Below, piece after piece: positions 1-6,343 of a DNA stretch of 7,846 nucleotides. Each line of letters opens with the position of its first letter. Position 1 is the stretch's first letter. The stretch lies in NCBI GenBank assembly GCA_937885735.1, contig CALABN010000058.1, forward strand, positions 1-7,846. Reading direction: 5' to 3'. Under the pieces are notes generated by a model that was not told where the DNA came from, did not search any database, and was given only the letters and a program-made list of their open reading frames with translations. Both the position numbers and the translations under genes were made by a program. The DNA comes from an uncultured Bacteroidota bacterium. Its GTDB lineage: Bacteria; Bacteroidota; Bacteroidia; Bacteroidales; SZUA-534.

Positions 1-613
1 CGAATGTCTCGTCCAAATGTTCGAGAACGTCTTCAATACCCATTTGTGCGGAGTTGCCGACAGCCCAGACGCTGCTGAACGTAAGACCGTTGGTCATGCC
101 GTATTCTTTGATGAAAACGGCGGTAGCACCGGAACCGGTGATGAATTCAACACCCTTAGGATCCAAGGTCGGAATAGGAGCGTCGAAAGCACCGCAGTAG
201 TTGGTGTTGAGGAAGCCGGTACAGTTCGGTCCGATGAGAGAACCGTTCACGCTGTTCACGTGGTCGACGATTTCCTTTTCGAGTTTGGCGCCTTCTGCGT
301 TTTCCTCGCTGAAGCCTGCGGATACGATGATGAAGCCGCCGGTGCCTTTCTGGTGAGCCAGTACGTCAACAGTGTGCGGACAGAACTTTGCTGCGATGGC
401 CATGATGGCGCAATCTACTTGCGGAAGATCTTCTACGGTGTGATAACATTTGATGCCGCGGATTTCATCTTCTTTCGGGTTCACTAAATAGATGTCACCT
501 TTGAAATTGCTGTTCAGCAGGTTGACAAGCAGTTTGCCACCGGGTTTGTGTTCATCGGTGGAAGCACCGCAGATGACGATGCTCTTGGGGTTGATGAGTT
601 TTGGATTGATCAT
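1..613 (-). CDS. NDP-forming acyl-CoA (acetyl-CoA) synthetase, N-terminal part, truncated by the window edge
   Basis: The reading frame runs from an ATG at 613 to the left edge without a stop, giving 204 residues that begin MINPKLINPKS. The visible part matches the CoA-binding Rossmann domain and the start of the succinyl-CoA-synthetase-like flavodoxin domain of ADP-forming acetyl-CoA synthetases. Landmarks are the ICGAS nucleotide loop (residues 14-18), SAGF (98-101), GPNCTGFLN (128-136), GSG (160-162) and a VGNSAQMGIEDVLEHL stretch (185-200). These enzymes make ATP or GTP while converting acyl-CoA to the free acid, in the cytoplasm. Full-length fused members are near 700 residues, so the phospho-histidine and ATP-grasp parts would lie outside the window. 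All ten Phe codons are TTC and most Asn codons are AAC, a bias typical of strongly expressed genes. A separate alpha subunit or succinyl-CoA ligase alpha chain is less likely. No good Shine-Dalgarno is present; a GGAG lies about 14 nt upstream. Confidence 0.85.
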   Translation of the reverse strand, partial: MINPKLINPKSIVICGASTDEHKPGGKLLVNLLNSNFKGDIYLVNPKEDEIRGIKCYHTVEDLPQVDCAIMAIAAKFCPHTVDVLAHQKGTGGFIIVSAGFSEENAEGAKLEKEIVDHVNSVNGSLIGPNCTGFLNTNYCGAFDAPIPTLDPKGVEFITGSGATAVFIKEYGMTNGLTFSSVWAVGNSAQMGIEDVLEHLDETF

Positions 614-626
614 ACTTGATGTTGGT

Positions 627-644
627 CTCCGATTACGCTCGGAG
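627..644 (-). promoter_or_regulatory. Small hairpin in the leader of the acyl-CoA synthetase gene
   Basis: CTCCGA and TCGGAG form a perfect 6-bp stem around a 6-nt loop, 13 nt upstream of the ATG at 613. On the minus strand the 3' arm contains GGAG, the only purine-rich Shine-Dalgarno-like string in the 80-nt gap after the mutase gene. It has no U-tract on the minus strand, so it is not an intrinsic terminator for the mutase transcript. It may be a leader structure or simple chance. Confidence 0.25.
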
Positions 645-693
645 TGGCGTTCTTGTTGTTATGTATTATATTGTATTAATTGCTTTCGAACGA

Positions 694-2433
694 TTAGCCT
701 GCGATGTCCTTTTTCAACTGCTCGATTTTGGCGTTGAGACGGGCTTCTTCAGTGGCAATGTCGCTTCTTTTCTTGATATGCTCGATGACGCTGAAGTAGA
801 ACTTGATTTTGGGTTCGGTGCCTGACGGGCGCACGGTGATCTTGCTGCCGTCGGCTGTGAAGAACTGCAGTACGTTGGAGGTCGGCAGGTCTATGATGGT
901 GTTGGAGTGGTTGACTAAGTCGTAGGATTTGGATACGGCGTAGTCTTTCATCATAACGACAGGCTGGCCGCCTAACATTTTCGGCGGGTTGCTGCGGAAA
1001 TTGGCCATCATCTGCTGGATTTCCTCGGCGCCTGACTTGCCTTTCTTTACGATGTTCACAAGTTTCTCCTTGTAGAATCCGTAACGCATATATATTTCGG
1101 CCAGCATGTCGAACATCGACTTGCCCTGGCTGAATGCCCAAGCGGCAGCTTCAGCAATCAGCGACGATGACATTACGGCATCCTTGTCGCGCACGAAATC
1201 GCCACAAAGGTAGCCGTAGCTTTCCTCGCCACCACCGATAAACTGCTTAACGCCCTCGTTGCGCTTGATGGCATCGGCAATGAACTTGAAGCCGGTAAGC
1301 ACGTCGTAATATTCAACACCGAAATCCTTGGCCATTGCGGCCAGCAATTCGGTTGTGACTATGGTCTTCACGATGAATTCCTTGCCTTTGAGCTTGCCGT
1401 TTTCCTTCCACTTGTTCAATAAATAATATATAAGTATGGAACCGGTCTGATTTCCGTTGAGCAGCTCCCACTCGCCCTTGTTGTTCTTTGCTGCGATGCC
1501 AACACGGTCGGCATCAGGGTCGGTTGCGATGACAAGTTCTGCGCCAGTCTCCTTCGCTTTTTCAATTGCCATTGCCAAAGCCGCAGGCTCTTCAGGATTT
1601 GGAGACTTAACTGTCGGGAAGTTGCCGTCGCTGACATCCTGTGCGTCAACGTGAATGATGTTGCGGAATCCGTAGTTCTTCAAACTTGCAGGCACCAAGC
1701 GGACTCCTGTTCCGTGAATCGGGGTATAGACAATCTTCATGTCGGCATTTTTGGCGATTATTTCAGGCGACAATGTCAGTGCCTTGATGCGTTCAAGGTA
1801 AACTTTGTCGACATCTTCACCTATAATAGTAATGCCATCGTTACCGCCACCCCATTTAACGTCGTCAACTGAAGTAATCTTCTGCACTTCATTGATAATA
1901 TTTGTATCGTGTGGAGCGATGATTTGTCCGCCATCTTCCCAATAGACCTTGTATCCGTTGTATTCCTTTGGATTGTGCGACGCTGTCACTACGACACCGC
2001 TTTGGCACCCCAAATGACGGATTGCAAACGAGAGTTCTGGTGTCGGGCGAAGCGAGTCGAACAGATACACCTTTATGCCGTTTGCGACAAAGATGCGTGC
2101 CGCAGCCTCGCAAAATGTACGGCCGTTGTTGCGGCTATCGTGTGCCATTGCCACTTTTATCTCCTTGCCAGCGAATTGCTTGAGCAAGTAGTTGCAAAGG
2201 CCTTGTGTAGCCATTCCGACTGTATATAGGTTCATACGGTTTGTGCCTGCGCCCATAATGCCACGCAAACCGCCCGTACCGAATTCCAAATCACGATAGA
2301 ATGATTCAACTAATTCATTCTCATCGTTTTCCATCATATATTTAACTTGTTGCTTGGTTTCTGCGTCAATTGATGCGGTATCAAGCCAAACTTGTGCACG
2401 TTGCTTAACTGTTTGTAAAAGATCTGGTTGCAT
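694..2433 (-). CDS. Phosphoglucomutase / phospho-sugar mutase (PgcA/PGM2 type)
   Basis: This complete 579-residue protein belongs to the alpha-D-phosphohexomutase family and interconverts glucose-6-phosphate and glucose-1-phosphate, possibly also mannose phosphates. All four family signatures are visible. An N-terminal FGTGGLRGIMGAGTNRMN segment (51-68) is typical of the long PgcA/PGM2 branch. The catalytic phosphoserine loop is TASHNP (150-155, Ser152). The magnesium-binding loop is DPDADR (305-310). The sugar-binding loop is GGGEESYGY (400-408), and the phosphate-binding loop is RPSGTEPK (535-542). Its length agrees with the roughly 580 residues usual for this branch. The gene starts 11 nt after rfbD on the same strand, so the two are probably co-transcribed; glucose-1-phosphate is the entry point for dTDP-sugar synthesis. 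No Shine-Dalgarno is evident at the ATG, as usual in Bacteroidetes. Substrate preference cannot be read from the sequence. Confidence 0.95.
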   Translation of the reverse strand: MQPDLLQTVKQRAQVWLDTASIDAETKQQVKYMMENDENELVESFYRDLEFGTGGLRGIMGAGTNRMNLYTVGMATQGLCNYLLKQFAGKEIKVAMAHDSRNNGRTFCEAAARIFVANGIKVYLFDSLRPTPELSFAIRHLGCQSGVVVTASHNPKEYNGYKVYWEDGGQIIAPHDTNIINEVQKITSVDDVKWGGGNDGITIIGEDVDKVYLERIKALTLSPEIIAKNADMKIVYTPIHGTGVRLVPASLKNYGFRNIIHVDAQDVSDGNFPTVKSPNPEEPAALAMAIEKAKETGAELVIATDPDADRVGIAAKNNKGEWELLNGNQTGSILIYYLLNKWKENGKLKGKEFIVKTIVTTELLAAMAKDFGVEYYDVLTGFKFIADAIKRNEGVKQFIGGGEESYGYLCGDFVRDKDAVMSSSLIAEAAAWAFSQGKSMFDMLAEIYMRYGFYKEKLVNIVKKGKSGAEEIQQMMANFRSNPPKMLGGQPVVMMKDYAVSKSYDLVNHSNTIIDLPTSNVLQFFTADGSKITVRPSGTEPKIKFYFSVIEHIKKRSDIATEEARLNAKIEQLKKDIAG

Positions 2434-2444
2434 AATATTAGTAT

Positions 2445-3326
2445 TTATTGTTTCGAATTAAGTTTATTCAACATAGCGTCAAGGCTGTCGGTCCAATAAG
2501 GGATATCAATGCCGAATGTCTTCTTTATTTTTGATTTGTCGAGTACGGAATATGCAGGACGCTGTGCAGGTGTAGGATAATCGCTAGTGCGGATTGGATT
2601 CACCTTGCATTTGATGCCCTCGTGGTTGTAGATGTGCTTGGTGAAATCGTACCAGCTGCACACTCCATCGTTGGTGAAGTGGAATATCTCACGATAAGGT
2701 TTCTCCATCTTCTGCAATTGTGGAATTATCTTAAGTATGGTGTCGGCCAAATCGCGGGCATAGGTAGGTGTCCCGACCTGATCGAACACAATGTTCATCT
2801 CGTCACGTTCGTTGCCATATTTGATCATCGACTTGACATAGTTTTTGCCGTATGTGGAATAAAGCCAGGCTGTACGTATGACAATCGCATTTATGTCGGA
2901 ATAGATTATCAGTCGCTCGGCCTCAAGTTTTGTCTTGCCGTAGGTTGAACTCGGAATTGGCACATCTTCCTCAACATAAGGCACATTCTTCTCGCCATCG
3001 AACACATAGTCGGTGGAAATCTGCACAAAGAAGAAGCCGTATTTCTCTGCCATTTCCACCAGCAAGTCGACGGCCGTAGTATTCAGCTTGAATGCCATGT
3101 CCTGATTTGACTCGGCAGCGTCAACGGCTGTGTAAGCGGCACAATTTATAACGAAATCGTATTTTTCCTTTGAAAAGAAATCATTCAATCCCTTGATGTC
3201 GGTAATGTCAAGTTCGGCCACATCGGTGAATGTGAAACTGTAGTTGGCATACTCTGCCGACAATTCACGCAACTCGCTACCCAACTGACCGTTAGAACCA
3301 GTTACCAAGATTTTAGTTTTTTCCAT
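2445..3326 (-). CDS. rfbD: dTDP-4-dehydrorhamnose reductase (RmlD)
   Basis: This complete 293-residue short-chain dehydrogenase/reductase carries out the last step of dTDP-L-rhamnose synthesis, the NAD(P)H-dependent reduction of dTDP-4-keto-L-rhamnose, in the cytoplasm. The N-terminal cofactor loop is GSNGQLG (10-16), followed by NCAAYTAVDAAE (61-72). The catalytic region has STDYVFDG (104-111) and the Tyr-x3-Lys pair Y129/K133 in STYGKTK. RTAWLYS (151-157) and a C-terminal RPAYSVLD (256-263) are also characteristic of RmlD. The length is normal for the family. The ATG at 3326 is the first in frame before the Rossmann fold. The gene is the first of a likely two-gene operon with the phosphoglucomutase. 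The partner genes rmlA, rmlB and rmlC are not in this window, so the pathway must be completed elsewhere. Confidence 0.95.
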   Translation of the reverse strand: MEKTKILVTGSNGQLGSELRELSAEYANYSFTFTDVAELDITDIKGLNDFFSKEKYDFVINCAAYTAVDAAESNQDMAFKLNTTAVDLLVEMAEKYGFFFVQISTDYVFDGEKNVPYVEEDVPIPSSTYGKTKLEAERLIIYSDINAIVIRTAWLYSTYGKNYVKSMIKYGNERDEMNIVFDQVGTPTYARDLADTILKIIPQLQKMEKPYREIFHFTNDGVCSWYDFTKHIYNHEGIKCKVNPIRTSDYPTPAQRPAYSVLDKSKIKKTFGIDIPYWTDSLDAMLNKLNSKQ

Positions 3327-3340
3327 AACTATTGTTTCAA

Positions 3341-3373
3341 CAAAAATATCAAAGTGGTGCTAAGGTACACAAA
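3341..3373 (-). promoter_or_regulatory. Candidate Bacteroidetes-type promoter of the rfbD-phosphoglucomutase operon
   Basis: On the minus strand TATTTTTG (3341-3348) matches the -7 consensus TAnnTTTG exactly, and TTTG (3370-3373) lies 21 nt upstream as a -33 element. It would leave a leader of only about 10 nt before the rfbD ATG at 3326. Two alternatives exist on the same strand: AATATTTG at 3370-3377 (one mismatch, with TTTC 21 nt upstream), and TACATTTG at 3504-3511 (exact -7, with TTTA about 20 nt upstream), which would give a leader of about 170 nt. The region is A/T-rich, so chance matches are possible. Confidence 0.4.
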
Positions 3374-3434
3374 TATTAATATAAGGTGAACCTGTGTTGA
3401 AATTTTATAGTTGCAGATGAACGAATCGGGACAT

Positions 3435-3446
3435 TGCCAATTGGCA
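3435..3446. promoter_or_regulatory. 12-bp perfect palindrome in the divergent intergenic region
   Basis: TGCCAATTGGCA is a perfect inverted repeat between the leftward rfbD operon and the rightward exported-protein gene. Its place between divergent genes would suit an operator for a dimeric regulator. One or two 12-bp palindromes are expected by chance in a window of this size, so support is weak. The rest of 3327-3587 holds a 6-bp hairpin, TACATT-CACA-AATGTA (3496-3511), and two copies of CAAATGT spaced 19 bp apart (3504 and 3523). I see no convincing gene in this 261-nt gap. Confidence 0.2.
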
Positions 3447-3587
3447 CAAAAGACAAACACAATAAATGAACGGACGGAATCATTATGCTCATTCTTACAT
3501 TCACAAATGTAGCCGTAGGAAACAAATGTCATAAACAGCGTAACATTCCAACAAAGAAATCGTCTATTAGGCATAATTTCACCAATT

Positions 3588-4334
3588 ATGAGAACACTCA
3601 ATAAATCAATATTTTGCATACTTGTTTTTGAGATCGGGATCACAAGCCTTTTTGCCCAGCCAAGTGCCACAAACAGCCAAACTGACTACAAAATCATTAC
3701 AGGACGGCTTGAAAAAGGCTCACCAGAGCAAAAGTCCATATACGCCCAACTATTTGGCGCAGAAGATATTCAGCAAAAATTCGATTTCTATTTTCACTGG
3801 TACAATATTGCGCACGAATATGGACATTGCATTCTAGATTTTAACAACAAAGGCATTGGCGGTGTAATGGAGGAAATAATCGTCAATAAGTATGCAGTAT
3901 GTTATTGGAGACAAGCAGGTTTCGATAAAGAGCTAATCGAATTGAGAGACATGCTGGAGAATGCGCTCACCGCGCTTCCAAATCCTGTTCCCGAAGGCAA
4001 GACATTCACCGAATGGTACACAGACATTTGGGGCTCACCTCAACTGATGACTGTTCCCATATATGGCTATTTTCAGTTTAAAAGCGTGCTCATAGCAATG
4101 GAAGATGCTGAAGACTTACAGCAATGGTTTGCCGAAACCGAAATCGAAGGCTTCTTCCGTCCCGACAGTTGTGTAACAGCAAAATACCCAATCGAGTCAA
4201 ACTCCGCATCCAAATATCTGGACGATATGCAGAGATATCTGAAAAAATCTGGAGTAAAAACGCCATTTGCAGAAATAGAGTTAACCGACAACCCTATGAC
4301 TCATTGTTCAAAAAGGCTGGAACAAAATCATTAA
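3588..4334 (+). CDS. Exported protein of unknown family with an HExxH zinc-metallopeptidase-like motif
   Basis: I do not recognise the family of this 248-residue protein. Residues 1-23 look like a signal peptide: Lys/Arg near the start, a hydrophobic stretch and a probable cut at LFA-Q (23/24), a common Bacteroidetes pattern. Glu15 inside the hydrophobic core is unusual. The segment IAHEYGHCIL has the zinc-binding form HExxH (His76, Glu77, His80). Fifteen residues further, EEIIVNKYA (95-103) resembles the E-x(3)-N/D-x-F/Y-A helix that supplies the third ligand in several gluzincin-like peptidases. The mature part has four cysteines (81, 105, 195, 240), which could form disulfides outside the cytoplasm. 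It is divergent from rfbD and followed 96 nt later by proC, which has its own promoter element, so it is probably monocistronic. Activity, substrate and exact location are unknown. A degenerate or non-catalytic role is possible. Confidence 0.75.
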   Translation: MRTLNKSIFCILVFEIGITSLFAQPSATNSQTDYKIITGRLEKGSPEQKSIYAQLFGAEDIQQKFDFYFHWYNIAHEYGHCILDFNNKGIGGVMEEIIVNKYAVCYWRQAGFDKELIELRDMLENALTALPNPVPEGKTFTEWYTDIWGSPQLMTVPIYGYFQFKSVLIAMEDAEDLQQWFAETEIEGFFRPDSCVTAKYPIESNSASKYLDDMQRYLKKSGVKTPFAEIELTDNPMTHCSKRLEQNH

Positions 4335-4385
4335 TCATCGAAAAAATGTAGAATTTCACACACAAACCATCAATATAAAAATTCA

Positions 4386-4393
4386 TACCTTTG
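4386..4393 (+). promoter_or_regulatory. Candidate Bacteroidetes -7 promoter element of proC
   Basis: TACCTTTG is an exact match to TAnnTTTG and lies 37 nt before the proC ATG, giving a plausible leader of about 30 nt. No TTTG is found at the usual -33 distance. The gap 4335-4430 is A-rich with no clear terminator for the upstream gene. Confidence 0.5.
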
Positions 4394-4430
4394 CGTAATC
4401 TGAAAAACGACATAAAAAACATACAATACG

Positions 4431-5210
4431 ATGAAACTTACTGTGATAGGTGCAGGCAACATGGGCGGAGCGCTCATTCATGGCTGGGCAAAAAGCGGCA
4501 AGGTGGACAGCATTGCCATCTCCGACAAGAACGAACAACTGCTTAACAGTTTCAAGGACAAATACCCGCAGATAAAGACAACAACCGACAACAAGGAAGC
4601 GGTGAAAGATGCCGACATTGTCGTGGTGGTAGTCAAGCCATGGCTTATGCCAACCGTGATTGGCGAGATAAAGCCTGTATTGGACCTTAAGAAGCAAATT
4701 GTTGTTTCTGACGCCGCAAACTTCACAACAGACAAACTTGCCGAGGCACTTGGCTCTGACGGCAATCTGTTTTACGTCATTCCAAACATTGCCGCCGAAT
4801 TCGGTGCCAGCATGAGCTTCATTGCCAAAGGCAAGACTGCGTCAGACAGCGCACTTGACCAGGTAAAAGGTCTTTACGACATTGTCGGCGACACGCTGGT
4901 AGTTGCCGAAAATCTTGTCGGCCCAGGAATGATGATGGCCAGTTGCGGCATAGCATACGTAATGCGCTACATCCGCGCCCAAATGGAAGGCGGTTGCGAA
5001 ATGGGCTTCTATCCCAACCAGGCCAAACAGATTGCTCTACAGACAATGCAGGGAGCAGTATCGTTGCTCAAGGAAACAGGCTGGCATCCTGAAGAAGCCA
5101 TCGACAAAGTGACCACACCTGGCGGTGTTACCATCAAAGGCCTTAACGAACTTGACCACGCTGGATTCAACAGCGCAGTCATCAGGTCGCTAAAGGCAGG
5201 CCTCAAGTAG
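4431..5210 (+). CDS. proC: Pyrroline-5-carboxylate reductase
   Basis: This complete 259-residue protein fits ProC, the enzyme that reduces 1-pyrroline-5-carboxylate to L-proline with NAD(P)H in the cytoplasm. The N-terminal Rossmann loop is GAGNMG (7-12), and VKPW (68-71) follows the central strands of the dinucleotide fold. The C-terminal dimerisation domain holds GIAYVMRYI (173-181) and the family signature DKVTTPGGVTIKGLNEL (225-241). The length is typical of bacterial ProC. Two motifs differ from the common form: PNIAAEFG (118-125) replaces the usual PNTP-type stretch, and GIAY replaces GPAY. The start codon places the glycine loop at the usual position near the N-terminus. There is no Shine-Dalgarno, but a TACCTTTG promoter element lies 37 nt upstream. 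Neighbouring genes do not belong to proline synthesis, so it appears to be a single-gene unit. Confidence 0.93.
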   Translation: MKLTVIGAGNMGGALIHGWAKSGKVDSIAISDKNEQLLNSFKDKYPQIKTTTDNKEAVKDADIVVVVVKPWLMPTVIGEIKPVLDLKKQIVVSDAANFTTDKLAEALGSDGNLFYVIPNIAAEFGASMSFIAKGKTASDSALDQVKGLYDIVGDTLVVAENLVGPGMMMASCGIAYVMRYIRAQMEGGCEMGFYPNQAKQIALQTMQGAVSLLKETGWHPEEAIDKVTTPGGVTIKGLNELDHAGFNSAVIRSLKAGLK

Positions 5211-5506
5211 CATTTACGCATCAACCATAAACAGAAAGCGCACACGCACGACTTACCTTTGCCTAATTACTGACAGAAAAGCATCTGCCAACTACAATTA
5301 TAATGTTCCAAAAAAAAGAATCAAATAAACTTGCAGATATATATTCACAAGTCGATACGTCATCGCGGAGACGCTTGCGTTGAAGACGGATTTTAAACAT
5401 ATATAAGCAAAATATGACATAAAATGGCAAACTGTCTTGGAAAACAAACGCCCAATATCATTTTTTCCGACTTATAAAGGTTGCAAATTTGCGTGACTCG
5501 GACAAC
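5211..5506. other. Convergent intergenic region between proC and the HAD gene; no confident gene
   Basis: This 296-nt A/T-rich stretch separates two convergent genes. It holds the TACCTTTG element at 5254-5261, a distant inverted repeat ATCTGC/GCAGAT (5283-5288 and 5333-5338), an eight-A run (5310-5317), a 10-bp palindrome GCAAATTTGC (5483-5492) and TCCGA/TCGGA arms around it. None forms a classical GC-rich hairpin with a following U-tract for either gene, so the terminators are unidentified. A 26-codon plus-strand reading frame (5303-5383) is present but unsupported by a ribosome-binding site. Confidence 0.5.
5254..5261 (+). promoter_or_regulatory. Orphan Bacteroidetes -7 promoter-like element downstream of proC
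   Basis: TACCTTTG is identical to the element in front of proC and matches TAnnTTTG exactly, but no recognisable plus-strand gene follows. Transcription would begin near 5267 and run toward the 3' end of the oppositely oriented HAD gene. A small RNA or antisense transcript is possible. No TTTG lies at the -33 distance. Confidence 0.3.
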
Positions 5507-6343
5507 CTAGCCCAGAAATGAAAGCAACCACTTGCTTACACCACTGTCATTGGCGGAGGAAGTAACAAAATCTGCCACTCTTTTAACTTCATCGTCGGCA
5601 GTTTCCATAGCTATTCCGCAACCAGCAAATTTCAGCATTTCGATGTCATTGAATCCGTCACCGAAGGCGATGATGTCTGTGGAACTGATTCGGCATGTCT
5701 TCAGTATGCTTTTAATTCCCAGCACTTTGTCCAATCCGTGAACGTTGATGTCAAAAAACTCATTGCTCCATCGTGGCGTATCCAGTCCAGTCAGGGCATC
5801 TTTGAAAAAGAGTTTTTCTTTTTCGGGTGATACAAAAGGGCAAAATGCATAAATACGCTCATTGTCTGCGGCTTTGAAATTGTCACATTCTTTCGGTTCG
5901 GGCATATTGACGCGCCGAATGAATTCAAGTGCGTGCGGAGTAAGATTGCAGAACAATGTCCTTGTTGATGTGACAATGGCAGAGGGTATCTGGTTTTCTG
6001 TAATTATCCGCGCGATTTCAATTGCCTGACGTTCAGGAATCGGATGGTGGTCTATCAGTTCAAACCTGTCTCTTTCATAAAAATGTGCACAACCTTCCTT
6101 TACAATGTAGGACATGGCCCCGTTGTTGCAAACAGCACCGTTGACGGGGAAAGGGATATTGTCAATATCGCTGATATGACGGCCTGTGACAATGAATATG
6201 AGCGTTCCCTGTTCGCGCAAGGTCTCTATGGCATCGCAGTCTTCCTGCGAGATATGGCGTGTGTCGTACGGCACTAGCGTTCCGTCTATATCAAAAAAAG
6301 CGGCTTTGGCCTTTCGTCTCAAATCAGGATGAAGATTATTCAT
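5507..6343 (-). CDS. Cof-type HAD-superfamily phosphatase (subclass IIB)
   Basis: This 278-residue cytoplasmic hydrolase has all HAD motifs. Motif I is FFDIDGTLV (16-24, nucleophile Asp18 and acid/base Asp20). Motif II is VTGR (Thr53). The motif III lysine is in LDKVLGI (near Lys206), and motif IV is GDGFNDIEML (228-237, Asp229 and Asp233). The long insert between motifs II and III is the C2B cap of the Cof family, which usually acts on sugar phosphates or related small phosphoesters. The frame stays open upstream to 6532, but that extension lies inside the previous gene and lacks family similarity, so I chose the ATG at 6343, 17 codons before Asp18. This start overlaps the stop of the MATE-fusion gene by 8 nt, which suggests translational coupling. 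Its substrate is not evident; a role with the adjacent kinase-like domain is only a possibility. Confidence 0.9.
   Translation of the reverse strand: MNNLHPDLRRKAKAAFFDIDGTLVPYDTRHISQEDCDAIETLREQGTLIFIVTGRHISDIDNIPFPVNGAVCNNGAMSYIVKEGCAHFYERDRFELIDHHPIPERQAIEIARIITENQIPSAIVTSTRTLFCNLTPHALEFIRRVNMPEPKECDNFKAADNERIYAFCPFVSPEKEKLFFKDALTGLDTPRWSNEFFDINVHGLDKVLGIKSILKTCRISSTDIIAFGDGFNDIEMLKFAGCGIAMETADDEVKRVADFVTSSANDSGVSKWLLSFLG

Noticed and set aside
17..487. 156-codon plus-strand frame opposite the acyl-CoA synthetase gene
   Set aside because: The minus strand encodes a clear acyl-CoA synthetase N-terminus here; the plus frame is an antisense shadow of a strongly codon-biased gene and resembles no known protein.
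3329..3670. 113-codon minus-strand frame across the rfbD/exported-protein intergenic region
   Set aside because: It overlaps the start of the exported-protein gene on the other strand, has a composition typical of translated A/T-rich DNA and shows no recognisable domain.
5298..5363. 21-codon hydrophobic minus-strand frame opposite the orphan promoter transcript, reminiscent of a type I toxin peptide
   Set aside because: Hydrophobic peptides arise readily from A/T-rich DNA with T-runs, no promoter or ribosome-binding site precedes it, and no toxin family is recognisable.
5462..5503. TCCGA/TCGGA arms around GCAAATTTGC as a terminator
   Set aside because: The T-run lies on the wrong side of the stem for the plus strand and reads as A on the minus strand, and the outer stem is only 5 bp with a long loop.
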